Under the pieces are notes generated by a model, which saw nothing but the letters and a program-made list of their open reading frames with translations, did no database searches and was not told the origin of the DNA. A DNA stretch of 64,000 bases from Bretschneidera sinensis (taxonomy: Eukaryota; Streptophyta; Magnoliopsida; Brassicales; Akaniaceae). Below, piece by piece: positions 34,123 through 45,013 of this stretch. The position numbers and the translations under genes are program-made. The stretch is taken from the NCBI GenBank assembly GCA_023935145.1, contig CM043702.1, positions 77,903,320-77,967,319 of the forward strand, in the 5' to 3' direction. Each line of letters starts with the position of its first letter. Position 1 is the first letter of the stretch.

Positions 34123-36655
34123 GTACTTGTATATAAGCTCAATCTTTCTGAATTTCTATAGCTTAGCTTGAAATATTATAATATTCATCATGTAAACACT
34201 TTCTTAAAAGTGAAACATGAAATACATTATATAAATGTTTTAATTCTGGAGGCAAATTCAAGCTACTCATAACTACCCCAGCTTTCTCAACAACCTCATA
34301 GGGTCCCACATACCTCGGATTCAGCTTTCTTTTCCTGTTTAAATCTCAATACACATTTTCATTGAGATATTTTTCAATACACCCAATCTCTTACTTGAAA
34401 CTCAAGAGGTCTTCTTTTATTATCAGCATAGCTATTCGGTCTACTCTGTGCTGCTTTACGGTTCTCTCTAACCAATTTGATCCTCTCAGTTGTTAACTTA
34501 ATAATTTATGAACCAAATATCTTTCTCTCCCCAACTTTTTCCCATCATATAGGAGTTGTACACCTCCTATCATACAATGTCTCAATCGGTGTCATCCCAA
34601 TACTAGTTTGATACTGATTATTATAAGCAATTTCAATCAATGGCATGTAAGCATCCTGACTTACTGAGAAACTCATCACATTTTCCCTTAACATATCTTC
34701 TAGTACTATAATAATCCTTTCTATTTGGGCACAAAAAATTATATTAAATTGTAATTGTGTACCCGTGGCTTTCTGAAAGCCTTTCCAAAACTAAGATGTA
34801 AATCTAGCATCTCTATTTGATACTATGCTTAATGGTGCTCCATACAACCTCACAATCTCAACTACATCCCTCTTCAATACTGACCACCAGAAATTCTGTC
34901 TCAATCCTCTATACATCTTACTATTACTTGGTTACATCAACTCTAGATCATCTTGTGCCTCTCTCATTATCTCCTTTCTCAACTTCGCATTATTGGGAAC
35001 ACAATTTTCATGTTCCAATACCAAAACACAGTCATTTAAAAAAAAATTGAGCTCAAAGCACTTTCTAGTAAGCACTCAATGCTTAATATTTTTTATCTCT
35101 TCATCTCTACCTTGCATCTCTAAAGCATTTTACTATGGATGACTGTACAACCATATTCGTTAACCATGATTCTCTATCACTGATATTCAACTTCATTCCT
35201 ATCTCTCTAAATTTATCATCAATTTCACATTAGGACTCCCAATAGCAGTTAAACTTCTTGTAGACTTTCTACTCAATGCATCAGCTATCACCCTCCCATT
35301 TTCTAGATGATAGTGAATTGTACAATCATAGTTACTAATCAACTCCATCCACCATCTTTGCCTCGAATTCAACTCTCTCTAGGCAGGTAAGTATGTCAAA
35401 CTCTTATAACCCATGAATATCTCATAAGTGGCTCCATACAGATGAGGTCTCCAATATTTAAAGTAAACACTATAGTAGCCAACTCTAAGTCATGAGTATG
35501 GTAATTTCTATCATGAATCTTCAGTTTCCTAGAAGTATTGGCCATAGCTTTCCTATGTTACACATATCCCAATTATTGATGTGACGCATCACTATACACC
35601 ACAAATCTTTCATCACCAAAGGGAAACACCAATACTTGAGCTATAATCAATTTCTCCCTTAGTAATTGAAAAATTTTCTCACACTTCCCTCACCATACAA
35701 ATCTCACCTATTTCCTGGTCAGTCTATTCAACAGTATTACAATAATAGAAAAATTCTAAAAGAATCTTATATAATAACCAGCTAACCCCATGAAGATTCT
35801 AATCTCAGTCACATTAGTTGGTCTCTCCCAACTTAACATTGCCTCTACCCTTTGTGGATCAACTGTTATGCCATTTCCTGATTTTAAATGTTCCAAGAAA
35901 GTTATTTCATTAAGCCAATACTCACGCTTAGAGAACTTTGCATATAATTCCTTTCTTCTCAGAATCTCCAACACACTATCTAATGTTTCACATGTTTTTA
36001 TTCATTCTTAGAATATATCAGAATGTCAAATACAACCATAAACTTATTAAGATATAGTTTAAACACTTTATTCATCAAGTCCATGAATGTTTCTGAAACA
36101 TTAGTCAATCTAAATGACATCACAAGAACTTATGACCATAACATGTCCTAAAAGTAGTCTTAGGCACGCCTCCCTCTTTTATCCTTAACTGGTGATAACC
36201 TGATCTCATGTTTATCTTAGAAAACACTTCCACTCCTTGCAACTTCTCAAACAATTCATTTAACATGTGTAAAAGATATTTGTTCTTATTCAACTATATG
36301 TAGTCTATATGTAATCTCATCATTCCATCTCCTCCTTCACGAACAACACATGGGCTCCCCAAATACATCAGGTCTGATAAATTGTTTATCTAAAAAATTC
36401 TTGAACTTTCAACTCTCTTAACTCAGTGGGTGTCACTTTGTAGGGTGCTATTAGATATATTTGATGAATCTAGTATCACATCAATAGAGAATTTAGTCCC
36501 TCTACTGGGAGACAACTAGGCAACTCATCAAGAATTACATTAGAAAAACCTTTCACCACTAAGATTTATTCTAACTTCCTATTTTCCTTTTTAAAATCCA
36601 TTATGTATGCAAAATACTCCTCACAAATAATAATTGGGATATTCTTTGTTTTTTT
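34123..36655 (-). pseudogene. Tek-B pol: RT, RNase H and integrase, broken
   Basis: From right to left: the pre-RT segment near 36600, RT with an FIDD box reduced to FD (about 36040, [11 protein letters not shown]), and LAGYYIRF with the RNase H start at 35974-35756. Decayed RNase H follows to about 35270. Integrase runs from about 35050 to the tail near 34330-34200 (NPRYVGPYEVVEKAG, then LYNVFHVSLL). Stops and frameshifts are frequent. By order and motifs it is close to Tek-A. Confidence 0.75.
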
Positions 36656-36960
36656 TTCTTATAGTTGGATTCATGGAATGTTTTGATAGGCTATTTTTTT
36701 AGGACATATATGCTGAACTTTGGTGGGGTGGATTCAGAAACCTTAGTCTTTTTATTAGTTTTTAAAATCAATTTAGTTTAGCTTTTATTTATTTTGCAAT
36801 ATATAATTACAAATTTGGAACTAGGTTAAGATAAGATTATTTTAGATAAATTTATATTTTTACAACGCAATTCCCTGTGGATTCGACCTCGCACTTGTAC
36901 AACACTATATTGCAAACGACTCGTGCGCTTGCGAGTAATTTAAAACTCACAACAAGTTTT
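36656..36960 (+). repeat. 3' part of an Athila-type LTR
   Basis: It contains CAATTCCCTGTGGATTCGAC followed by CTCGCACTTGTACAAC, then GTGCGCTTGCGAGTAATTT and CACAACAA. This is the usual R/U5 end of Athila LTRs, also seen in Ath-A at 6800-6910. Its start is not definable. It may belong with the RT fragment at 33390. Confidence 0.55.
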
Positions 36961-37294
36961 TGTGCTTTTGTGCTTAATAAGTCTACTATATTTTTACATG
37001 TGCCTTAAGATCAATATGATTTCTTGAATCTACCAAAGTTTTTGTCACTAATTACAATGTGTTCCATTGTCTTCTTTAATTTTTCCTCATCGTGTTCTAT
37101 TTTAGTATTCCTTAAATCTTACAATGACATTTTTTACTTTCGTGATTTCTCACGATAAGAAATTTCAAGATTTTAACTAAACGTCCCAAATTAAGCTTGA
37201 AATGGATGAAATTAAACTTATACTTTTATTTTAAAAAATATAAGCTTCTAATTTTTTTCTTCGTTTTTCTTTAATGTTTCTTATATCTTCTCGG
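36961..37294. other. AT-rich stretch, nothing recognised
   Basis: No gene, LTR terminus or repeat that I can support. It ends with ctcgg (37290-37294), which would be the left target duplication of Tat-B if its right end were preserved. Confidence 0.5.
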
Positions 37295-37783
37295 TGATGC
37301 CGAAAATTTTTCGAAATCTGGATGGTCAAGGAGTGGGACCTGTACACACGTAACAAGGAAAAAACCCTAAAGTTGCGGAAGACTGGATGGGGGGTGTGCC
37401 TCCGGAGGACTCTCCGATGCCTAACTTAGTATAGGGCTTTTTTTTGGAGAGATAAGGTGAGTTGTATGAAATCAGGAGCTGTGAGTGGAGAATTATGTGT
37501 ACCTTTTGATTTATGAAGACCCCATTTTATAGTGTGTTCGAAGAAGAGTCCTATTAGGAGACAACTGTGGTGATGAAATAGGAGTAGCATTCTTTTGGAG
37601 TTGTCTATAAGTTGTGCGATTTTATCCAAAAGTCAGAGTGACGAAATAGCATCAGGTCTTTTGGTGTGAAATTACCATTATACCCTTTAACACATGTTAT
37701 GAGGAGATTAGCTGTCTACCATTCTGCCCTGGAGATTGGTATGTGTCATCATGTTATTGGAGAGGGGATTTTTTCCTACATCA
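37295..37783 (-). repeat. 3' LTR of Tat-B (489 bp)
   Basis: On the plus strand it runs from TGATGCCGAAAA to TCCTACATCA. Its first 147 bp match 57317-57441. A TATA box (CTATAAAA, complement of 37525-37532) reads leftward. Terminal sequences resemble those of Tat-A. Confidence 0.85.
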
Positions 37784-37800
37784 CATGTGCCCCACTTCTT
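37784..37800 (-). other. polypurine tract of Tat-B
   Basis: The minus strand reads AAGAAGTGGGGCACATG directly before the LTR start TGATGTAGG. Position and purine content parallel the Tat-A tract. Confidence 0.65.
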
Positions 37801-37929
37801 TAAGTGCATTTATGTACTTGAGTAAGTATATAGCATAGGGTATATTGTGCAACTTAAAATGGTGGTTCGAACCTGTTTATGAGGAGGTCCTACTAGGCTA
37901 GTCACCCTCGAAGTTTGCTGATTACCTCC

Positions 37930-39090
37930 AATGAGTTAAAAAACTGCTCAGAATTTTTTGATTGAGTCTAAGGAGTTAACATTCAGTCAAAACTACTCAG
38001 AGTTTGGCAATTGAGTTTGAGGAGTTGAAACTCTAGTCAAAACTGCTCGAAGTTTGGCGATTGAGTCTGAGGAGTTGACACTCAGTCAAAACTACTTGGA
38101 GTTTGGCGATTGAGTCCGAAGAGTTGACATTTAGTCAAAACCTCTTGGAGTTTGGCGATTGAGTTTGAGTAGTTGACACTCAGTCAAAATTGCTCAAGTT
38201 TGGCGAATGAGTTCGAGGAGTTGACACTCAGTCAAAACTACTCAAAGTTTATTAGAGAAGTATGAGGAGAAAGATATAAACTTAAACTGCTCGAAGTTTG
38301 TTGGAGAAGTCTGAGGAGTTGGATAAATACATGGACTCCAACTTCTCAGAGATTGTTGGAGAAGATCGAGGATAAATACATGAACTCCAACTATTCAGAG
38401 TTTGTTGAAGAAGTTTGAGGAGTTGGACATGGACACCAATTGCTCGTAGTCTGTTGGGGAAGTTCGAGGAAAAAGACAAACTCCAATATTCAAAGTTTAT
38501 TGAAGGAGTCCGAGGAGTTTGACATGGACTCCAGTTACTCAGAGTCTATTGAAGAAGTCTAAAGAGAAATACATGAACTCCAACTACTCAGGGTTTGTTG
38601 GAGAAGTCCGAAAAGAAATACATGAACTTCAACAGTTAGGAGTTTGTTGAAGGAGTCCGAGGAGTTGGACATGGACTCCAACTGCTCGGAGTCTGTTAGA
38701 GAAGTATGAGGAGGAAGACATAAACTCTAACTACTCAGAGTTTGTTGGAGAAGTCTAAGGAGAAAGACATGAACTCCAACTGCTCAGAGTTTGTTGGAGA
38801 ATTCCAAGGAGTTGGACATGATCTCCAAATTCTCGGGGTTTGTTGGAGAGGTCTGAGGAGAAAGACATGAACTCCAACCATTCAGAGTTTGTTCAAGGAG
38901 TCTGAGGAGTTGGACATGGACTCCAACTACTGAAAGTCTGTTGGAGATGTCTGAGGAGTTAGACATGGACTAAAACTGCTCGGTGTTTTCTAAAGAAGAC
39001 CGAGGATAAAGACTTGAACTCCAACTACTTGAAGATTATTGGAGAAGTCCTAGGAGTTGGATATGGACTCCAACTGCTCAGAGTCTTGGT
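37930..39090. repeat. 49-bp tandem arrays in the Tat-B 3' untranslated region
   Basis: About seven units of a CTCAGAGTTTGGCGATTGAG type (ending GACACTCAGTCAAAACT) lead into about sixteen units of a CTCAGAGTTTGTTGGAGAAG type (ending GACATGAACTCCAACTG). Both are close to 49 bp and share the CTCAGAGTTTG start and the TCTGAGGAG middle. They therefore look like two subfamilies of one array. Unit sequence differs from the Tat-A array, although position and length class are the same. Confidence 0.85.
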
Positions 39091-39440
39091 GAACGTGGGC
39101 TACTTCCGAAGAGAAAGGACATAGTTATTTTGAACATGCAGAGTGGCTTTCATTAGGGCCTTCTGTCCCTTCTGGTTTTTGTAGTATTTTTTGTAATGGG
39201 TCGGGGTTCTCTTTAGCCCCAAGATGTTAAACTTTTGGATTAGTATTTCATGTCTGGCCCTGGAATTTCTTGGCCCATTATCTGGATTTTAAATGAGGAT
39301 GCCTCAAACCATCATCTTAAACGCTAAGAAGTGACGACGCATGTCCTAGGGTTCTTAAAGAGTCATAATATTTCTTTGTTTTAGAGAAAAGTGTTGCTTC
39401 AATGTTCAAGAATACGACTGAGGTAATCATGCCTCCTCGT
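39091..39440. other. Tat-B spacer between tandem array and antisense gene
   Basis: Unique sequence with no coding region. It corresponds in position to 2911-3339 of Tat-A and should contain upstream promoter sequence of the antisense gene. Confidence 0.45.
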
Positions 39441-39510
39441 TCTTTATATGAGGAGCTTTATATAAGGGAAGAGCTTTTCCTTTGTTTTCACTTCATTCAC
39501 AACTATCAAA
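39441..39510 (+). promoter_or_regulatory. promoter of the Tat-B antisense gene
   Basis: TATATAAGG at 39459-39467, preceded by a CATGCCTCCTCGTTC tract and followed by TTTTCACTTCATTCAC. The arrangement is shared with Tat-A (3362-3370). Confidence 0.7.
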
Positions 39511-40072
39511 ATATTTGAAAGCCCTCGAAGATTGGGAGCTCAGAGTAGTAGAAGCTTTCGAGGTTTAGGAATCTCAGAGTTTAGAAGCTTTTGGAGTTTG
39601 GGAGTCTCCGAGTTTCTATCACCGTGGGAAGTTCAGAGTCTCAAAGTAGCAAAACTTCTCAGAGTTCTCAATTGGTGAGTCCTATCTTTCTTTGCTCGTG
39701 TCTACTTTTGATATTTACCGTGATAGAGATAGTGGTAGTGATAGTTGTAGTGGTAGTGATAGTGGTAGCGAAAGTAGTAGGGATGGCAATAGGGGTAGTG
39801 GAGATGATAGGAGTGGCTGTGTTAATGAGAATGGTAAAAGTAGTTGTGGTCTAGAAATTGAGGTAAATGATACCTTGGGAGACTCTCATGCCTTAGTTCT
39901 TTATGAGGCAGGTGAGTCATCTTCTTCCTCTTCAGAGGGAAACCACGCCCTGTGTGAGTTTCGAGAGAAGATGGGAGAGGATGAGAGACCGAACATAGGT
40001 TTTGCAGCGAATGTTGCTCCTAATAAGCTGAAAGAGGACGAGCTCGAAGAGATAAGGATTATTGATTACGCC
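39459..40072 (+). pseudogene. Tat-B antisense gene, 5' part
   Basis: A TTGGTGAGT sequence (near 39673) matches TTGGTGAGT at 3590 of Tat-A and may be the 5' splice site of a leader intron in both. The open stretch beginning at 39692 encodes a Ser/Asp/Gly-rich segment (DSGSDSCSGSDSGSESS). An acidic part follows, ending in KLKEDELEEIR just before the Ath-C LTR at 40073. That point corresponds to EEEDLEVICK in Tat-A. The Transposase_28-like core that should follow is absent: the right flank of Ath-C resumes only near the next intron, so roughly 0.8 kb was deleted. Confidence 0.7.
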
Positions 40073-41338
40073 CAAAGTATAATGTGGTAGTTGTAGCACA
40101 ACTTTGGGGTGTCGATTCCACAGGGAAACAAGATAACTACAAGAGAAGGTGTGAACTTTAACACAAACGATAAAAGTTTAAATGGAATAATCTCAGTTGT
40201 GAGCAAATTGTGTAAATAGACTGAAGAATATGATGGATATAATAAAGAAACAACAAGGTTCCAGAAATCCTCCCTAAGTTCGTTGCCCTAATCCTAACTT
40301 GATTCAGTCGTTTTTATCTCGATTGCAAGTTTCACATCCCAAACAGGCAATCGGTAAATATTCGATTAAAGTGCATGTATAAACCCTAATGTAATTGATA
40401 TGAATTATTCTTTACTTTCAAGCACACATGACCTAACTTATAAATTAACAAGAGACAATGATATATCTAAATGACAATACCGCAGCAATAGACCAATCTA
40501 TAAAAGAGATCTACAGGACTCAATCACACCCAAACAAATACACATAAGAAGAGCATGACTAGACTTATATGGAAAAAAAGCATACAATCACCGGACTAAT
40601 AAGAAATCTACTAATTAAATTAAAGAATAAAACATAACAATGTTTAATGAAAATAATACCAAACTACAACTGAATCAAATAAAGGAAAATAAGAACAACT
40701 ACACCTAGGGATTCCCTTCGCCTTGCTTGGAGACTAGCCAGCCATGGGACTCATGCGTCCTCGAGTTGCCTCCGGCCTCTCAACGATCATCTCCCCCTTG
40801 GTAGCGAAAGCTTCGGCGATTCCTCAGCTTTCCCTCCAAAAGTACTTCGGATTCCTCCTAAGGGCCCTCTGGATTGCTCTTAAAGCCCCTCTGGATTCAC
40901 TTTCTAATGATCTCAGATTCTCTGATTTCTCCTAAAGCTGAAGTGGAGTGGGTCTTATATAGGCAAACTCACGGAGTGATATGTGTTTTCTAACCGATGT
41001 GGGATACTGCCCGAGTGCGCTCAATCGCAAATTGGTGCGCTCGATCGCAGTTGCCCTGCAGAGTACTTCTTGATCGATGTGGGATGTGCACTCGATCGCA
41101 GTATAGACAGCAGTCCATCTTGTCCTTCCAGAAGCATGGGATCTTGGCCTTTTAAGCAACGATCGCTTCTTTTTCTCTTTTAAACTCAAAGTACCTGAAA
41201 ATTGAACTGAAATAAGTCAGTGGTCCAATAATATTACTTTAGAGTTATTAACACACAAAAGCACAATAAAGACCAAGATCAATCCTAAAATGATAACAAT
41301 TAACCACTGTTGAGAAGCATTTTATGACTCTCGTCACA
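40073..41338 (-). repeat. 3' LTR of Ath-C (1266 bp)
   Basis: On the plus strand it runs from TGATTACGCC to CTCGTCACA. It is highly similar to 45014-46333, but 54 bp shorter, mainly because it has fewer GTGCGCTCGATCGCAG units. Confidence 0.9.
40954..41101 (-). promoter_or_regulatory. promoter in the Ath-C 3' LTR: TATA, two USE motifs, palindromic repeats
   Basis: On the minus strand TATATAAG (40954-40961) is preceded at exactly 33 bp by ATCCCACATCG (40995-41005). A second copy lies at 41075-41085. Between and beyond them are three CGATCG-type repeats (41013-41029, 41034-41050, 41086-41101). The layout matches the 5' LTR at 45907-46105. Confidence 0.75.
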
Positions 41339-42998
41339 ACCCCCAACTAGCTTATTGTTAGTCCCTAATAATTCAAGCGAAAACAAAGGAGGAATTCTAT
41401 AGTGGGAATCAAAGTAAATGAAAAGCAATATTAGTGTTAAACCAAGAGTAATTCACTTTTGTCTCAAAAATCGCACATAGTACACGGCACATAGAATCAT
41501 TAAATATCACTCAAGTCCAAAAATAATCCAAACATCAATCTTAAAATCGTTATTGACTCATAACATCCATCTTACCACAATCCATTAATCCAAACATCCG
41601 GATGATTTTATGCATAATATTCATGAATACAAGTCTTGGTCTCTAAAAACATAATAAATTTCATGACATCAATCACAAAAACAAGCTCCATATGCTTACA
41701 TTTCAAACCACTCTCCACTATTGTAGAAAAATCACATTACATTGGATCAATAGGTCTTTAATAGGCTTGTAACGTTAGGCTAAGGTAAAGGTTAAGAAAA
41801 AATGGGAAGGATTCACGAGAAAAAGAACTCAATCTCTTAGTGTTAAACACAATCACTTTTAAGCACTAGATAACCTTACTTCAACGCTCAACTTTTTCGA
41901 CCATTTTTCAAGCATTTTTCATCTTTTTTTTTCAAAATCACCACTTTTCTTTTCTTTTCTTCTTTCTTTGCCATAATTCACTTTTCTTATGTATTTTGGC
42001 ATAAGACCATTCACCTCCTTTTTCATTTTTCTTTTCTTTTACATAACCCCCAACTAATCTCCTTTAATGTACTTGGGTTATGGTAGTGATATTTTCTCAT
42101 ATTTCCATCCTTACTCCTTTTAAGTGCTTCTCAACAAATGTGTATAGCTAAGTTCTTTTAAGAGAAAGGTAAGGATAAAATATTATCTTTAGGCTCATAA
42201 AGGTGAGTAAATGGGCTATTGAAAGAAGTAAGGCTCACTTCTTTTTCAAGAAAAAGCTCAAATAGGTGACTAGTGGTAAATATAGCAATGGTAGGTTTAA
42301 TAGGCTCAAACGGTCCAAAAATGGCCTATCTCATATCCTAAGTAATGTGCATTCTAGGAATTCACCTCAAGTGGTTATCAAGTAAGTTCTAGAGCTTGTT
42401 GAGACCACAAAAATATTCACAAAATAATCACACATAAAACTTTTCTAAATGTTTAAGACTAACCATATTATCTTACCACAAACTAGAGTCTCAAACCAAA
42501 TGAAGATTGATACTTAAATTATTTTCAAACTGAAGCAAGATTTAACTTCTTCTAAATGCTCTATGATATCTCAATTAATCTCATATCATTGACATGTGAA
42601 TAAACTCTAAGGCTAACACCAAACATGCCAAACATGCTAAAAACAAACAAAAAGGGAGAACGACTTCAAGCAGTTCAATGAAAAAAAAAAGTATGGAAAT
42701 AAAGAATATAGAAAGAAAGAGATGCATTTCCTCCACCCCCAACTTAAAAATTTCATTGACCTCAATGTAAAAGAAAGAGTAAAGGAAACTCCCTTTGTAG
42801 CAAAAGGTGCACAGAAGCTGAAAAGGTGCTCCACCATTTGATCTGCTTCGTTCATTTTTCCTTGAAAAGGAAATACTAAGTTAATACTGGAAAACAAAAT
42901 GCGAATAATAAACAAGAAAGAAAAACAATAATAGTAAAAGGATATGTTGTGGGGTGCCTCCTATGAGCGCTAAGTTTTATGTTTTCAGCCAGGCGCCC
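41339..42998 (-). other. Ath-C 3' untranslated region
   Basis: A long AT-rich segment with no coding region. Its left end, read on the minus strand, is AGCTAGTTGGGGGT, the polypurine tract next to the LTR. Long non-coding stretches before the 3' LTR are usual in Athila elements. The right end, near 42890-42990, matches the left end of Ath-B (16885-16995). Confidence 0.7.
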
Positions 42999-43304
42999 TT
43001 ATTCCCTCATAGAAAAACATAGGTTGAATGCACCCGCCACTGCTTCATTACTAAATTTGGTGCTTGTATGTTTTTTAAAGGCCTCAAGGATGTCATCAGT
43101 AACACCCAAAAATTCTGGCTCGATATATGCTCTTGTGAAGCCATGAGTGAGGGTGGACTCCAATGGATTAAGGTGTTGGACCTTTTCCATGAATGAGTCC
43201 ATCATGTATGCTTGGTGGCTTTCGTCCACATCCTCTGATTTTGTCGTTGTTGGGATGTGTAATAACTTACCACTTACTGTCTCAATGGCATTCACCTCCT
43301 TCAC
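42999..43304 (-). pseudogene. Ath-C segment downstream of the deleted protease
   Basis: A short frame begins in a gag tail (TVSGKLLHIPTTTKSED), then jumps to VDESHQAYMMDSFMEKVQHL. In Ath-B the latter segment follows the protease. The protease core between the two is missing. LNPLESTLTHGFTR, seen also in Ath-A after its protease, supports the assignment. Confidence 0.75.
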
Positions 43305-43307
43305 ATT

Positions 43308-44739
43308 CTATTGCACTAGGTGCTGACTATGAGATGTTGACTGAGCTTGAGAAGGGAACTTACCTCGCTCAGTCATACTCAAGTAGCTCATTAACTTGGA
43401 CACTTGGCTCTTTATCTCTTTATGTTCTTCAACAACCTGCACAATTAAAGATTCAAGCCTTAGTCTTCCCCTGTGCTTCAATAAAAGTACGTAAAGTGTA
43501 TTATAAAGAACTCCTAAAAGACACAGGTGCATGATATGGTTCAAGATATGGTGCAGGGGGTTGTGCAAGCTACTGGTTTTCAGACTTCCAGCTGAAATTG
43601 GGGTGATTTCGCCATCCCGGATTATAAGTATCAGAGAAGGGTGTCAAAGGCTTCTTGTATATGCCTAAGGCATTACATTGTTCCTTATATAACCCTCTCA
43701 TCTCAGCAAATGTGGGACACTCTTGGGCGAGATGATCTACCCCGCCACACACAAAACATGGCTCAAAAGATTTTGCATGATTAACCACGTGTGTTGGCTT
43801 TAACCTCTTAGTCTTTAATACCTCTAGTTCCCTAGTGAGCATCTCGACCATGGCCTTAAGGTTATCCTCTTCCCTAAGATGGTAAATTCCACCACCATTT
43901 GGGTTCCCTATAGGTTGTGACCTATTTGTGCTTTCAGTAGTACTAGGTCCAGTCCAAGTGTGAGCTTTTTCAGCAAGCTCATTGAGGTACTCTATGGCCT
44001 CATCAGGATCTTTCTCCAAAAATTCACCATTACACATCATCTTTACGAACTGGCGCTCTCTATATGTAAGTCCCTCATAAAAGTAGCTCACCAAGCACCA
44101 ACTCTCATACCCATGGTGAGGGCACATACTCAATAACTCAAATCTCTCCCAAGACTGATATAAGGTCTCACTATCCTTTTGTGCAAAGGTGGAGATTTGC
44201 CTTTTCAAAGCGTTGGTCTTATGTTGGGGAACGTATTTGTTAAAGAAAGCCCGAGTCATCTCAGTCCATAACCCAATAGATCGTGGTCTTAGTGAGTATA
44301 GCCAACCCTTAGCTCTATCCTCCAAAGTGAAAGGAAAGAACTTAAGCCTCACAATGTCATCGGTTTCATCTTGACTATGAAAAGTCGCGACTACTTCCTC
44401 AAACTCTCTAATGTGCACATATGGGTTTTCATTATCCAAGCCATGAAATGTAGGGAGTAATTGAATCATCCCTGGTTTAAGATCTAATTGGTGAGTATTG
44501 GCTGGAAACATGATGCATGATGGTGTGGCTGTGCGTGTAGGGTGGAGGTAATCCTGAAGTGTCCTAGCAACATTATCATTAGGGTTATCATCCATGTTAA
44601 CAAAATCCTCTAAATTCTCTGATGAGGGTGCACTATGGTTTGATCTAGGTGAGGTTTCAATATCGGACGTGGAAGGAGAGGGTAATTCTAGTTCGGGTCC
44701 TCTAATGAATCTACCTTGCAGATCTCTCGGTCTAAGCAT
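43308..44739 (-). CDS. Ath-C gag (389 open codons, then a stop and a decayed tail)
   Basis: This is the longest open frame in the window (44739-43570), from MLRPRDLQGRFIRGPELELP. It contains a complete capsid-type domain: MIQLLPTFHGLDNENPYVHI, then LKFFPFTLEDRAKGWLYSL, then SETLYQSWERFELLSMCPHH. An intact CX2CX4HX4C zinc knuckle, CFVCGGVDHLAQEC, follows at about 43765-43724. After the stop at 43570 the frame can be followed to 43308 (SLIVQVVEEHKEIKSQVSKL), so the original protein was longer. A gag that stays open while RT and integrase are gone fits an element mobilised in trans by an autonomous Athila. It could also simply be younger than its neighbours. Confidence 0.75.
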
Positions 44740-44990
44740 GCAACAAATGAATCAGAGAGGAAATAAATAAAACAGAATAAAAAAATCAGAAAATCAAAAC
44801 TTAGAAAAAAAATAATAATAAATAAAAATACTATAAAAAGAACGAAGGGAAAAATAAAATAAAAAATAATGCAACAAGCTAAAAGAAGGAACGAAGTTAC
44901 CGCCATTACAGCTGTTGAAAAGAAAAACTATTTACAGTTCTTCTACCATTATGTCAAAAGTTGACAATCTTCCTTGTGCTTAAGCGTGTT

Positions 44991-45008
44991 TCCCCAGTAA
45001 CGGCGCCA
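44991..45008 (-). other. primer binding site of Ath-C
   Basis: The minus strand reads TGGCGCCGTTACTGGGGA five bases inside the LTR, the tRNA-Asp-type site usual in Athila elements with two changes. Confidence 0.85.
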
Positions 45009-45013
45009 AAATT

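Larger units (their letters stand above)
32302..36655 (-). mobile_element. Tek-B: fragmentary Tekay-like chromovirus, minus strand
   Basis: A 3' LTR part (32307-32930) starts TGTAACGACC and matches the complement of the Tek-A LTR end. Integrase, RNase H and RT follow from 34123 to about 36655. The LTR's outer part, gag, protease and the 5' LTR are missing. Foreign sequence, including an Athila RT fragment, occupies 32931-34122. The five bases aagac at 32302-32306 may be a target duplication, but no partner copy was found. Confidence 0.75.

Noticed and set aside
37930..39090. Regular 49-bp repeats considered as a CRISPR array
   Set aside because: There are no unique spacers, the whole unit repeats, and the context is a Tat 3' untranslated region.
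40744..41189. Frames within the Ath-C LTRs (also 45885-46202)
   Set aside because: They cover the promoter and leader of the LTR, differ between the two copies in reading frame, and show no protein motif.
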